A stretch of 64,000 nucleotides of DNA. Origin: Didemnitutus sp041906465. Lineage in GTDB: Bacteria; Verrucomicrobiota; Verrucomicrobiia; Opitutales; Opitutaceae. The notes under the pieces were generated by a model. That model did not search any database, had not been told where the DNA came from, and saw only the letters and a program-made list of their open reading frames with translations. The stretch lies in assembly GCA_041906465.1 (NCBI GenBank), contig JAYRJE010000006.1:62001-126000 (forward strand), read 5' to 3'. The position numbers and the translations under genes were made by a program. Positions 52,679 to 61,435 of the stretch are shown piece after piece. Numbering within the stretch: the stretch's first letter is position 1; every line of letters starts with the position of its first letter.

Positions 52679-53204
52679 TCGACGAGGGCCAGCAAACGCG
52701 ATTGAGACCGAGTTGCAAGCCAAGGTTTCGGAAAGGATCGCCCAAATTCTCGGCACCGGAATCCGCTAATCAGGTTATTTGTCAGTATCTTATGTAGGAA
52801 TCGAAACTCCGACAAACGCAACGCTCGCGACAAATTCGACAAAGCATGCACGGAGAAATACCCGCCCAGCTGGTCAGGAGACCGGGTGATCGACCGGGGG
52901 AGGAAGGCGATAAGAGCGCGCGCCCACGGGGCTTGCGCCGCACGCGGCCGGGCAACGGAACGTAGGCAACAAAGGGCACCAAGAAGCAACGAGCCGGTTT
53001 GCCGCGGCAACAACTCCTCTTCGTCCGCAGCTCGGCCGCAAAGGCACCTTGGTTTTTTCTGCACCTCTGCGCGCCTTTTCGCGTCTCTTCCGTCCCTCTC
53101 ACCGCTCCCGCTCCTTCGTCGAAAGCCCACCGGTGCGCAGAGCTTTCGCCTTTGCGCCGCGCGACGAAAGCGCGTGCGATGCCCGCGCGATTTCTCGCCC
53201 CGTC
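52679..53204. other. Intergenic region between feoA and the epimerase gene
   Basis: 526 bp without a convincing gene. About 52960-53120 contains degenerate CAAAGGGCACCAAGAAGC and CTCTTCGTC..CTTTTCGCGTCTCTTCC words, resembling a decayed member of the CACAAAG repeat family. The feoA promoter must lie near 52680-52850. Confidence 0.4.
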
Positions 53205-54230
53205 ATGCAGCTCCGCTTCGTTCCGCACACGCTCGCCCTCCGTCACGCGTTCGGCATCGCGTCCAACACCCGCACGTCCACGCCCGCCATGCTCGTCGAA
53301 GTCGAGCGCGATGGCATCGTCGGCCACGGTGAAGCGTCGATGCCCCCTTACCTCGGCGAGACGCAGGAGAGCGCGGCGAAGTTTTTCACCGCCGCACAAC
53401 CACTGCTCGCGCGCGTGGCCGACCCTTTCTTGCTCGAGGAAATTCTACCCGCCGTCGACGCCCTCGCGCCGGGCAACACCGCCGCCAAAGCCGCCATCGA
53501 CATCGCGCTACACGACTGGATCGGCAAAAAACTCGGCGCGCCGTGGCACCGCCTCTGGGGCCTCGACGCCGCCAAGGCGCCCGTCACGTCGTTCACGATC
53601 GGCATCGATGCGCCGGAAGTCGTGCGCGAGAAAACGCGGGAGGCGGCACCCTACAAGATTCTCAAAATAAAACTCGGCCGCGACGTCGCCACGGATCGCG
53701 CGCTCGTTTCCACGATCCGCGAAGTCACGAGCGTCCCGCTCACCGTCGACGCCAATCAAGGCTGGGCCAACCGCGACGACGCCCTCCGGATGATCGAGTG
53801 GCTCGCCCCGCAAAACGTTTTGTTCATCGAGCAGCCGATGCCGAAAGCCGCGCTCGACGACACCGCGTGGCTGCGCGAGCGCAGCCCGCTCCCGCTCATC
53901 GCCGACGAGAGCCTGCAACGCGTCGGCGACGTGCCGCGCCTGCGCGGCGTGTTCGACGGCATCAACATCAAGCTCATGAAGTCGACCGGCCTGCGCGAGG
54001 CACACAAATCCATCACGCTCGCGCGCGCCCTCGGCATGAAAGTCATGCTCGGCTGCATGACCGAGACCTCGTGCGCGATTTCCGCCGCCGCGCAGCTCTC
54101 GCCGCTCGTCGACTGGGCCGACCTCGACGGCGCGTTGCTCATCAAAGACGATCCGTTCGACGGCGCCCGCATCGTCGACGGTCGCGTCACGCTCAACGAC
54201 CGCCCCGGCATCGGCGCGGTGAAGCGCTGA
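53205..54230 (+). CDS. Dipeptide epimerase (enolase superfamily, L-Ala-D/L-Glu-type)
   Basis: 341 aa from MQLRFVPHTLALRHAFGIA. Enolase-superfamily barrel with KILKIKLGRDVATD (KxK, first catalytic Lys), VDANQGWAN (first metal Asp), FIEQPMP (Glu), LIADESLQ (Asp) and GINIKLMKSTGL (second catalytic Lys). The DANQGW and DES pattern fits L-Ala-D/L-Glu epimerases of murein-peptide recycling, consistent with the NagZ-like and amidase genes nearby. Exact dipeptide specificity unknown. Confidence 0.87.
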   Translation: MQLRFVPHTLALRHAFGIASNTRTSTPAMLVEVERDGIVGHGEASMPPYLGETQESAAKFFTAAQPLLARVADPFLLEEILPAVDALAPGNTAAKAAIDIALHDWIGKKLGAPWHRLWGLDAAKAPVTSFTIGIDAPEVVREKTREAAPYKILKIKLGRDVATDRALVSTIREVTSVPLTVDANQGWANRDDALRMIEWLAPQNVLFIEQPMPKAALDDTAWLRERSPLPLIADESLQRVGDVPRLRGVFDGINIKLMKSTGLREAHKSITLARALGMKVMLGCMTETSCAISAAAQLSPLVDWADLDGALLIKDDPFDGARIVDGRVTLNDRPGIGAVKR

Positions 54231-54315
54231 CCGGACGGAAACGCCACCCGCGTCGCACGCGGACGCGCAGTTCCGGTTTGTCAGCCCGCGCGCTGCTTCC
54301 ACACTGCTCGCCGCC

Positions 54316-56139
54316 ATGCCAATGCCCCTCTTCCGCGCGGTCTGGGCCACCGCGTTGATCCTCGGCGCAGCAATGCGCCTTGTCGGGCAGGAAAAACCGG
54401 CACCAGAAAAACCGGTTGAGCCGCCCTCAAACATCCGCGCCGGAGTCGAACTGCCGACGGTCCTGGAGGATTTCACCGTGACCGCGAGCCGACCCGCGCT
54501 CCAATCGGCCCGCTGGAACTACAGCCGGATCGACGGCTTCGAAATCCTCTCGAGCGCGCCGGAAAAAGTCACCCGCGAGCTCGTGCAGGATTTCAACGAA
54601 TTCGTGTTCGCGCTGCACCTCATCTCGCCGCAACTGCGCCTGCAACACCCGCTGCCGGTCACGATGGTCATCTGCGGAGAAGCCTCCCACTTTCGGGAGT
54701 TGTCCTCCGGCGGACGCGAGCCGCAAGGCCATGGCTCGTTGAGCCGCTTCTTCCACGGACCCGATCGTTCGTTGATCCTGCTCAACGCCCAGGCCCAACC
54801 GCTCAAACGTGCCGACGGAACCATCGAGACCGGCGAGGAGGCCGACCGCCGCGTCCGCTTGCTCTACCCCAAGCGCGCGCGCGGCGACTACTTGCGATTC
54901 CTGCTCAGCCGCGTCAGCCCCGCTCTGCCGGCATGGTTCCAGGAAGGCGCCGCGGGCCTCTACGCCGATCTGCGCATCCTTGAAGACGAGATCGCGATCG
55001 GCCGCGCGCCCGGCTTCGCCCTGCCCGCTGGGCCGGGAAAAGCGCCTCTGTCGCAGCGCGCCGGCATGATGCGACTCTCGGACCGAGACGCACCGAACCC
55101 CGCGTTGCAAAGCCACGCTGGCGTGGCGGGAAACGAGAGCTCACGGGGACACTCTGAGCCGGATTCCCGTCAAGACGCCGCTCCGTTCCGGGATAGCGCC
55201 GCGTTACCTCTCGCACAGCTTTTCGGGCCGGCACCGCAAAGCCGCGATCGCGTCCTGTGGACGTTGGAGTGCCTGGCTTTCGTCCATTGGGGTCTCCACG
55301 GCGACAACGGCCGGCACGCCGCGCCAATGGCGGCGTTCGTGGAGCGCTCGCGTTACGAGCCGACCAGCGAGACCCTGTTTCGCGATTGTTTTCAGATGAG
55401 CTACGACGAGGGTTGGCAGGCTCTCCGCACTCACATCGAGTTCACCCGGGCCAAATATTTCGGCCTCCGCGCCGAGAAGGGCCAAAAGCTCCCGCGTCCC
55501 GCGCCGGCCACGGTGCGCCCGGCCACCCCGAGCGAAATCGCCCGCCTCAAGGCCGAGGCTCACGAACTGGCCGGCCGGCCAGCCGAAGCACGCGCGGAAC
55601 TCATTCGCGCCTACCGCCACGGCGAGAAGGACGCCGAGCTGCTGGCCGCGCTGGGATTATCGGACCTCTCGGCCGGCGAAACGGCGCGCGCCCGCCAATT
55701 CCTCGAAGCCGCGACCGCGCAACACACCCGTCAGGCGCGGGCTCACCTCGCGCTCGCGCGCCTGCGCTTCGATGAGTGTCTCGCGCGACGCGCCCACCCC
55801 GGGGATAAGTTGGCGCCGCACCAAATCCGCAGCATCCTCGAGCCGCTCATCGGCGGACTCGCCCTCGCTCCGATCACCGAAGGATACTCGCTCGCCGCTG
55901 AAGCCTGGCTCCTGGCCGAGGAGTCGCCCAGTCACGCGCAACTCCAAGGCCTCATTTCCGGCGTGCAGCTCGCACCCCGCGACCAGGAGCTGGCGCTGCG
56001 GGTGGCCACGCTCGCCGTGAACGCGGGCGACGAGTCGGCCGCGTCACTCATCGCCCTGGGCCTGAAATATTCTGCGACCGACGCGCAGCGGCGACGCTTC
56101 GAAGTGCTCAGTCAACGCCTCGCCCCGCGCAAATCCTGA
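54316..56139 (+). CDS. Exported MA-clan-like protein without HEXXH, tandem paralog 1
   Basis: 607 aa with a signal-like N-terminus (FRAVWATALILGAAMRLVG). Shared blocks with the next gene: LEDFTVTASRP, YSRIDGFEILSSAPEKVTRELV, AWFQEGAAGLYADL, CLAFVHWGLHGDNG and TLFRDCFQMSYDEGWQALRTHIEF, then TPR-like helices from about residue 380. In DUF1570-type peptidases the W-x-x-EG-x-A segment is preceded by HEXXH; here that site is RGDYLRFLL, so zinc protease activity is not expected. A segment around residues 255-295 is poorly conserved and may contain repeat-derived sequence. Function unknown. Confidence 0.75.
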   Translation: MPMPLFRAVWATALILGAAMRLVGQEKPAPEKPVEPPSNIRAGVELPTVLEDFTVTASRPALQSARWNYSRIDGFEILSSAPEKVTRELVQDFNEFVFALHLISPQLRLQHPLPVTMVICGEASHFRELSSGGREPQGHGSLSRFFHGPDRSLILLNAQAQPLKRADGTIETGEEADRRVRLLYPKRARGDYLRFLLSRVSPALPAWFQEGAAGLYADLRILEDEIAIGRAPGFALPAGPGKAPLSQRAGMMRLSDRDAPNPALQSHAGVAGNESSRGHSEPDSRQDAAPFRDSAALPLAQLFGPAPQSRDRVLWTLECLAFVHWGLHGDNGRHAAPMAAFVERSRYEPTSETLFRDCFQMSYDEGWQALRTHIEFTRAKYFGLRAEKGQKLPRPAPATVRPATPSEIARLKAEAHELAGRPAEARAELIRAYRHGEKDAELLAALGLSDLSAGETARARQFLEAATAQHTRQARAHLALARLRFDECLARRAHPGDKLAPHQIRSILEPLIGGLALAPITEGYSLAAEAWLLAEESPSHAQLQGLISGVQLAPRDQELALRVATLAVNAGDESAASLIALGLKYSATDAQRRRFEVLSQRLAPRKS

Positions 56140-56160
56140 TCCCCGCTCCTTAGTTTTCCG

Positions 56161-57828
56161 ATGTCCTCCGCGCCCTTCCTTCGCCTGCGCCGCGCTCTCG
56201 GCGCCGCCCTGATTCCCCTCGCCGCCGCCGCCGAGCAACCGGTGAACACCACACCGATCGACCTGCCCGATTTCGTCGTCGAAAGTCAGCGCGAGCTGCC
56301 GCCGCCCGAGCCGTGGCTCTACAGCCGGCTCGGCAACCATGAGATCCTGTCGAGCGCAGGACGCGGTCCGACCGAGCGCATGCTCAAGGATCTCAATCGC
56401 CTCCTCCACGGTCTCAGGCTGCTGCAGACGCCGTTTCTGCCCGCCGAGGAAGTCTCCGGCAAAATCCTCGTCTGCGGACGCGAGGCGGATTTCCAGCCTT
56501 ACTCGGAAAAGTTCGGCGATCAGAACACGGAAGAGGACATGCGCACGTGGCACTACGAGTTTCTCGGCCGGGAAGGCGCCGTGCTCGTGCTGGACCAGAC
56601 CGCCAACACCTTTCGCCTGTTCGACGACCAGAGCGGTGAAGAATCGACCGAGATCACTTTCGCGGAGGAGCGCACGAAGGATTCCACCCGCCGCCTGCAG
56701 ACCGCCTTCGTGAAATTTCTGTTGTATCAACAGCAGCCGTCGATGCCGGCGTGGTTGGCCGAAGGTCTGGCACGCTCGCTGGCGAACGTCCGCATCGACG
56801 AAAAATCCGTCACGTGGGGCGTCGTGGAAAATCCCAACAAGGTGCTGAGCGGCGCCGACGAGCGCTCCACCGGCCACGCCTCCACGGCCTCGATGCTCAC
56901 CCGTCAGCGCGCCCCCGCCCGCGACTCGTTGAGCGACGAACTCGACTTCAACGCCGCGCTCGCCGCCACCGCGCTCATGCCGTTGGAGGAAATGTTCGCA
57001 TGGCAGCGCGACACCTACATCGGCAAAAAGCTCACGGCGATCCGCTGGTTCCAGCAGAGCCACGCCTTCGTGCACTGGGGACTCTTCGGCGACGTCGGCA
57101 AGCACCGGAAGCAATTCCTCACCTTCATCAAGCGGCTGGAGAAAGAAGCGCCGTCTGAAACGCTGTTCCGCGAGTGCTTCGACCTGAGCTACGCCCAAGG
57201 CCTGACGGCGCTGCGCACGCACATCGAATTCGTCCGCGGCAAGGTGATCGGCGTCGAAGCGGAAAAAGGCGCGCGACTGCCCGAAGCCGCACCGCTCGAG
57301 GTGCGCGCCGCGACGATCGCCGAGGTCGCGCGGCTGAAATTTACCGCCTTCACCCTCGCGGACATGCCCGACCGCGCGCACAACGAACTCGCGCTCGCCT
57401 ACCGTCGCGGCGAGCGCACGCCCAATCTCGTCGCCGAACTCGGTGTGTCGGCCTTGAAGCTCGGCCAGCACGACCGCGCCCGCAATTACCTCACGCTCGC
57501 GACGAAGGCGAAGACCACGCGCACGCGCGCCTACGTCGCCCTCGCCCAGCTGCGTCTCGACGAGCGCCTCGCGAAGCCGCAGGGCCCGGACGGCAAGCTC
57601 AGCTACGAACAACTGCTTGGCGTGCTCGAGCCGCTGCTCAACGCCCGCACGCAGGCCCCGCGCTCGCCGGAGGTCTATACGCTGTTCGCCGAAGCCTGGA
57701 CGAAAGCCGCCGCGGCTCCGCCCGCGCAGCACGTCGCATTGGTCGACGAAGGCGTGCGGCTCTTCCCCGAAGACGCAGCACTGCGCGCAGCCCGCGCGCT
57801 ACTGGCTGCACCGCCCGCCGCGAAGTGA
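56161..57828 (+). CDS. Exported MA-clan-like protein without HEXXH, tandem paralog 2
   Basis: 555 aa, starting 21 bp after its paralog. N-terminus MSSAPFLRLRRALGAALIPL AAAA is a likely signal peptide. LPDFVVESQREL, YSRLGNHEILSSAGRGPTERML, PAWLAEGLARSLANV, HAFVHWGLFGDVG, ECFDLSYAQGLTALRTHIEF, then TPR-like helices. HEXXH is again missing (LQTAFVKFLL in that place). Probably co-transcribed with paralog 1. Confidence 0.75.
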   Translation: MSSAPFLRLRRALGAALIPLAAAAEQPVNTTPIDLPDFVVESQRELPPPEPWLYSRLGNHEILSSAGRGPTERMLKDLNRLLHGLRLLQTPFLPAEEVSGKILVCGREADFQPYSEKFGDQNTEEDMRTWHYEFLGREGAVLVLDQTANTFRLFDDQSGEESTEITFAEERTKDSTRRLQTAFVKFLLYQQQPSMPAWLAEGLARSLANVRIDEKSVTWGVVENPNKVLSGADERSTGHASTASMLTRQRAPARDSLSDELDFNAALAATALMPLEEMFAWQRDTYIGKKLTAIRWFQQSHAFVHWGLFGDVGKHRKQFLTFIKRLEKEAPSETLFRECFDLSYAQGLTALRTHIEFVRGKVIGVEAEKGARLPEAAPLEVRAATIAEVARLKFTAFTLADMPDRAHNELALAYRRGERTPNLVAELGVSALKLGQHDRARNYLTLATKAKTTRTRAYVALAQLRLDERLAKPQGPDGKLSYEQLLGVLEPLLNARTQAPRSPEVYTLFAEAWTKAAAAPPAQHVALVDEGVRLFPEDAALRAARALLAAPPAAK

Positions 57829-57884
57829 CTTGAGGCGGTTCACGCCACCCTCCACCCGGCCCGCGTCGCGCGTGGCCTCGGGAA

Positions 57885-57909
57885 GTTTGTAGCATAATAC
57901 GTTACAAAC
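57885..57909. promoter_or_regulatory. Inverted repeat GTTTGTA-N11-TACAAAC
   Basis: A 25-bp inverted repeat with an AT-rich centre (GCATAATACGT) in an otherwise GC-rich 222-bp gap, about 140 bp before the glycosidase start. It looks like an operator; the binding protein is unknown. After it comes a degenerate GGGCCCAACG-type hairpin (57975-58035). Confidence 0.4.
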
Positions 57910-58050
57910 CCCGCTGAGCTGCTGGCCGCCTGATATCGGCGAATCGGGGGGCGTCTTGCGACGGTGCTGGGCCCAACGGCCACCACGCCTGGAGCGAAGC
58001 GGGCTCGCGTCGCGGGCGGCGCGAGCCCAACGTCGGGGCGATTCGTCCGC

Positions 58051-59127
58051 ATGTCCGCCCCGGCACTTCCCTCCTCGTTGCGCGAAAAAATCGGCCAGAT
58101 GCTGCTGCTTGGCTTCCGTGGCAGCACCGCCGCCGACACCGCGCTCATCGTCCGCGATCTCCGCGAGCACGCCGTCGGCAGCGTGATCCTCTTCGACCTG
58201 GACATGACGTCCACGATCGATTCCGGCGCGCCCGGCAAGCGCAACATCGAGTCGCCCGCGCAGCTCCGCGCGCTCGTCGCACACCTCCAGTCGCACGCCC
58301 GCCTCCCGCTGCTCGTGGCAATCGACCAGGAAGGCGGCCGCGTCAACCGCCTGAAGCCCGCCTACGGTTTTCCGGAGACGATTTCCGCCGAGGAACTCGG
58401 CCAGCGCGACGACCTCGCCGAGACGCGCCGTCACTCCGAGGCGACCGCTCGCACGCTCGCGGCCGCCGGCGTCAATTTCAACCTGGCGCCCGTCGTCGAC
58501 CTCGACGCCAACCCGAGCAATCCGATCATCAAGGGCAAGCGTCGCAGCTTTTCCGCCGATCCGGAAGTCGTCGCGCGCCACGCCGCCGAGTGGGTGCGCG
58601 GCCATCGTGCGCACGGTGTGCTGAGTTGCGCGAAACATTTTCCCGGCCACGGCAGCGCCGCCGGCGACACCCATCTTGGCCTCGTCGACGTCACCGCGAC
58701 CTGGCACGAGCGCGAGCTGACGCCGTTCGCGCGTCTGATCGAAGCCGGCCTCGGCGACGCCGTGATGAGCGCGCACGTGTTCAACGCCCGGCTCGATCCC
58801 GCGCAACCCGCCACGCTCTCGCGCGCAGTGATCACCGGCTTGCTACGCGAACAGCTCGGCTTCCGCGGCGTCGTGCTCAGCGACGACATGGAAATGAAGG
58901 CCATCTCGGCGCACTACGGCCTCGAGAACGCCGTCACCGCCGCCGTGAACGCCGGCGTGGACCTCCTCTGCTTCGGCAACAACATGAGCTACGATCCCGA
59001 CATCGCGCCGAAGGTGATCGCGTTGATTGAGCGTTCCGTCGCCGCGGGAGAAATCCCCGCCACTCGCATCGACGAATCTTGCGCACGCGTGCTCGCGTTG
59101 AAGCGCAGCATCGGGCTGATTTCCTGA
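58051..59127 (+). CDS. Glycoside hydrolase family 3, NagZ-like beta-N-acetylhexosaminidase
   Basis: 358 aa from MSAPALPSSLREKIGQMLLLG. AIDQEGGRVNRLK is the substrate-binding motif. CAKHFPGHGSAAGDTHLGLV matches the NagZ signature KH-F-PGHG-x(4)-DxH, with the His and Asp general-acid dyad (DTH rather than DSH). The nucleophile Asp is in VVLSDDMEMKAIS. NagZ cleaves GlcNAc from murein-derived anhydro-muropeptides in the cytoplasm; no signal peptide is visible, in agreement. The in-frame ATG at 57964 lies in repeat-like sequence. Confidence 0.9.
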   Translation: MSAPALPSSLREKIGQMLLLGFRGSTAADTALIVRDLREHAVGSVILFDLDMTSTIDSGAPGKRNIESPAQLRALVAHLQSHARLPLLVAIDQEGGRVNRLKPAYGFPETISAEELGQRDDLAETRRHSEATARTLAAAGVNFNLAPVVDLDANPSNPIIKGKRRSFSADPEVVARHAAEWVRGHRAHGVLSCAKHFPGHGSAAGDTHLGLVDVTATWHERELTPFARLIEAGLGDAVMSAHVFNARLDPAQPATLSRAVITGLLREQLGFRGVVLSDDMEMKAISAHYGLENAVTAAVNAGVDLLCFGNNMSYDPDIAPKVIALIERSVAAGEIPATRIDESCARVLALKRSIGLIS

Positions 59128-59131
59128 GTTT

Positions 59132-59216
59132 TTAACCGCGGATTGCACGGATTTCGGCATTCGTTCCCCTACCCTTTTCCGGCCATCCGTGTGATCCGTG
59201 CAAGCCGTGGTTCAAT
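59132..59216. repeat. Word-type inverted repeat (CACGGAT family), copy A
   Basis: Left arm TTAACCGCGGATTGCACGGA TTT. Right arm CATCCGTGTGATCCGTGCAA GCCGTGGTTCAA. It ends about 8 bp before the amidase ATG. Confidence 0.85.
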
Positions 59217-59223
59217 TTCTGCC

Positions 59224-60219
59224 ATGAAACTCGTTCGTCTTCTCTCGCTCGCGATTTTCGCGCTCCTAGTTCTCGCCGGCTGTGCGCACCGGCCCGGCAC
59301 GTTGAACAAGCGCAGTGGCGACGAGATCGTCGTCGCCGGTCAGCTTTTCCACACGGGCACGAAGGTCGTGACGTGGATGGACGCCGGCGGCTACGACGCC
59401 TACCGCGTCGAGCGCCGCTTCGTGCCTTATGAGCAGAGCAGCTGGGCGAAAACACAGGAGGCGAAAGTCGGCTACACCGACCCGAACCGCTACGGCTTGC
59501 GCTTTCAGAAACTCACACCCGAGGAAATCGAACGCGTGCGCGGCGGCGGCTGGGATTTGCCGCTGCTCCAGCGGACGGTCGACCAATTCGTGATCCACTT
59601 CGACGTCTGCGGCATCGCGAAGCAGTGTTTCAACATCCTGCACGACCACCGCGGCCTCAGCGTGCACTTCATGTTGGATCTCGACGGCACGATCTACCAG
59701 ACGCTCGACCTCAAGGAGCGTGCGTATCACGCCACGACGTCGAACCACCGCAGCATCGGCATCGAGATCGCCAACATGGGCGCCTACGGCCCCGGCGATA
59801 CGAAGACGCTCGACACGTGGTATGAACGCGCCCCCGACGGCCGTCCGCGCGTCAAGATTCCCGCGAAGCTCGGCGATCCGATGATTCGCACGCCGAACTT
59901 CACCGCGCGTCCCGTGCGCGCCGAGCCCGTGCGCGGCAACATCCAAGGCCAGGACCTCGTGCAATACGACCTCACGCCCGAGCAATACAAGGCGCTGATC
60001 AAGCTCACCGCCGCGCTGCACCGCGTGTTCCCGAAGATCAAACTCGACTACCCGCGCGGCCCCGACGGCCAATTGCTGCCGAAGAAACTCCCCGACGACC
60101 AGCTCGCCGCCTACGAAGGCGTGCTCGGCCACTACCACATTCAGACCAACAAAGTGGATCCGGGCCCGGCGTTCGATTGGGACAAGGTGATCAAAGGCGC
60201 GCGCCGGCTGGTGCCTTAA
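59224..60219 (+). CDS. Lipoprotein N-acetylmuramoyl-L-alanine amidase (Amidase_2)
   Basis: 331 aa with a lipoprotein signal peptide (MKLVRLLSLAIFALLVLAGC, lipobox LAGC, Cys20). The amidase_2 core has QFVIHFDVCGIAKQCFNILH, GLSVHFMLDLDGTIYQTLDL, AYHATTSNHRSIGIEIANMG and the late LGHYHIQTNKVDPGPAFDW (second His and Lys/Asp region). It cuts the muramyl-peptide bond in peptidoglycan. It lies between two copies of a CACGGAT-family hairpin repeat. Start at the ATG at 59224; no clear Shine-Dalgarno because the repeat reaches into that region. Confidence 0.92.
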   Translation: MKLVRLLSLAIFALLVLAGCAHRPGTLNKRSGDEIVVAGQLFHTGTKVVTWMDAGGYDAYRVERRFVPYEQSSWAKTQEAKVGYTDPNRYGLRFQKLTPEEIERVRGGGWDLPLLQRTVDQFVIHFDVCGIAKQCFNILHDHRGLSVHFMLDLDGTIYQTLDLKERAYHATTSNHRSIGIEIANMGAYGPGDTKTLDTWYERAPDGRPRVKIPAKLGDPMIRTPNFTARPVRAEPVRGNIQGQDLVQYDLTPEQYKALIKLTAALHRVFPKIKLDYPRGPDGQLLPKKLPDDQLAAYEGVLGHYHIQTNKVDPGPAFDWDKVIKGARRLVP

Positions 60220-60261
60220 GGTGCGGCGAGTGCGGCGTGCGCCGCGCTCGCGCGTCAGGCT

Positions 60262-60345
60262 TTAGCCACGAATTTCACGGATCGCACGGATCACGGACCG
60301 ACGCTGTGCCTTCATCCGTGTTATCCGTGTAATCCGTGGTTAAAA
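60262..60345. repeat. Word-type inverted repeat (CACGGAT family), copy B
   Basis: Left arm TTAGCCACGAATTTCACGGA TCGCACGGATCACGG. Right arm CATCCGTGTTATCCGTGTAA TCCGTGGTTAAA. Same orientation and word set as copy A on the other side of the amidase gene. Confidence 0.85.
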
Positions 60346-60386
60346 AATTGCGTGTCCAAACGCGGCGACTGCGTCGCTCGCTCGCG

Positions 60387-60905
60387 CTACTCCGCGCTCT
60401 GCTTTCGCGCGCGCTTTTTCGTCGGTGCTGCCGCGCTCACAATCGCCCCCGTGTCTGCGACGGCGGTGGCTTCCGGCGCCGCCGCTGGCGGCTTCTGCTC
60501 GTAGAAATTCACCGTCGGCAAAATCACCGGGCGATACGGCCCGCGCCCGGTGAGCGCGCGCACGATTTCGCGGGCCATGCCGTAGAGCACCGACGCACCC
60601 TGGATGCGCACGAAGCGCTCTTCGTCTTCCGACTGCACGCCATCTTGCACTCCAAACTGCCCGACGAGCACCACGCGATACGAATACGGGAAATTCACGC
60701 CCGGCGCCGGCTGGTGCCGAATCTCGACCGTCACCTGCCAGCGCCGGCCATCGCGCGGCGCGCCGTCGTTCTTCCTCACCGTCGGTGTGACGACGAAATC
60801 TTTGTCTTCGAACTTCACCGGCTGATCCGGCGCGAAACCGTGATTTGTCCCGAGCACGAGGTCGGTCGCGAAGTATTCGATGAGGGAGATGCGCGCGAGT
60901 TTCAT
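60387..60905 (-). CDS. SecB-like chaperone of a toxin-antitoxin-chaperone module
   Basis: 172 aa. SecB fold: N-terminal strand-rich half (RISLIEYFATDLVLGTNHGF, WQVTVEIRHQP, NFPYSYRVVLVGQFGV), then the helix ASVLYGMAREIVRALTGRGP and YRPVILPTVNFYEQ, which correspond to the Y-x-x-ARE ... RG-x-x-x-x-x-L-x-PVNF region of SecB. The C-terminal tail is Ala/Lys-rich. Its ATG overlaps the antitoxin stop (ATGA), so it is the third gene of a coupled operon. In such modules the chaperone stabilises the antitoxin. A housekeeping SecB is not excluded but is unlikely here. Confidence 0.82.
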   Translation of the reverse strand: MKLARISLIEYFATDLVLGTNHGFAPDQPVKFEDKDFVVTPTVRKNDGAPRDGRRWQVTVEIRHQPAPGVNFPYSYRVVLVGQFGVQDGVQSEDEERFVRIQGASVLYGMAREIVRALTGRGPYRPVILPTVNFYEQKPPAAAPEATAVADTGAIVSAAAPTKKRARKQSAE

Positions 60906-61435
60906 GCGGGAATGGCCAGCGGCTCAGCGACCTCTGTGGCACTGCCGGCGCGCAGGCCGTCCAACGCGACCGGCTTGTCGTCCACCGCAGACTCGGCAAT
61001 GCGGAGGAATTGCCGCGACCAATCCGCCGGCTCCGCGCCGATTTGCGCCAGCTGCGTCGGCGTGACGATGCCGGCGTCGAGCAGCTTCAGCAGCAGGTTC
61101 ATGCTCTGCGACTGGCGCTGCACTCCGGTTTCCCAGCGCGTCCAGCTCTTGTCGCCGATGCGGAGGAGTTCGCCCATTTGTTTCTGCGTCAGGCCGAGCC
61201 GTTCGCGCAGCGCCCGCAACTCGGCCGGGATCATCAGACCCATGTGACGGGTTTTTACCGTTTCCAAATACTCCATCGTGTCTCCGTCGATCAGCCACTC
61301 CTGCAGGCCCGGATCCCACCGCATCGGCACGTCGACGGTCAAAGTTTCGGCCACGCCTCGTCCATCGGCCGTCGGGATGCTGATGGTCGCGGGACGCTTC
61401 TCGATTCGTTCGCGTTGGGTAGTTTTGGTTTTCAT
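60902..61435 (-). CDS. Xre-type antitoxin with C-terminal extension
   Basis: 177 aa from MKTKTTQRERIEKRPATISI. The N-terminal 75 residues include TVDVPMRWDPGLQEWLIDGD and TMEYLETVKTRHMGLMIPAE. The helix-turn-helix is LRALRERLGLTQKQMGELLR then KSWTRWETGVQRQSQSMNLL, most like MqsA/YgiT-type antitoxins. No CxxC zinc motif is present. The last 50 residues (from about 128, ADWSRQFLRIAESAV on) may be the chaperone-addiction segment known from such modules. ATGA overlaps at both ends with toxin and chaperone. Likely autoregulator of the operon. Confidence 0.8.
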   Translation of the reverse strand: MKTKTTQRERIEKRPATISIPTADGRGVAETLTVDVPMRWDPGLQEWLIDGDTMEYLETVKTRHMGLMIPAELRALRERLGLTQKQMGELLRIGDKSWTRWETGVQRQSQSMNLLLKLLDAGIVTPTQLAQIGAEPADWSRQFLRIAESAVDDKPVALDGLRAGSATEVAEPLAIPA

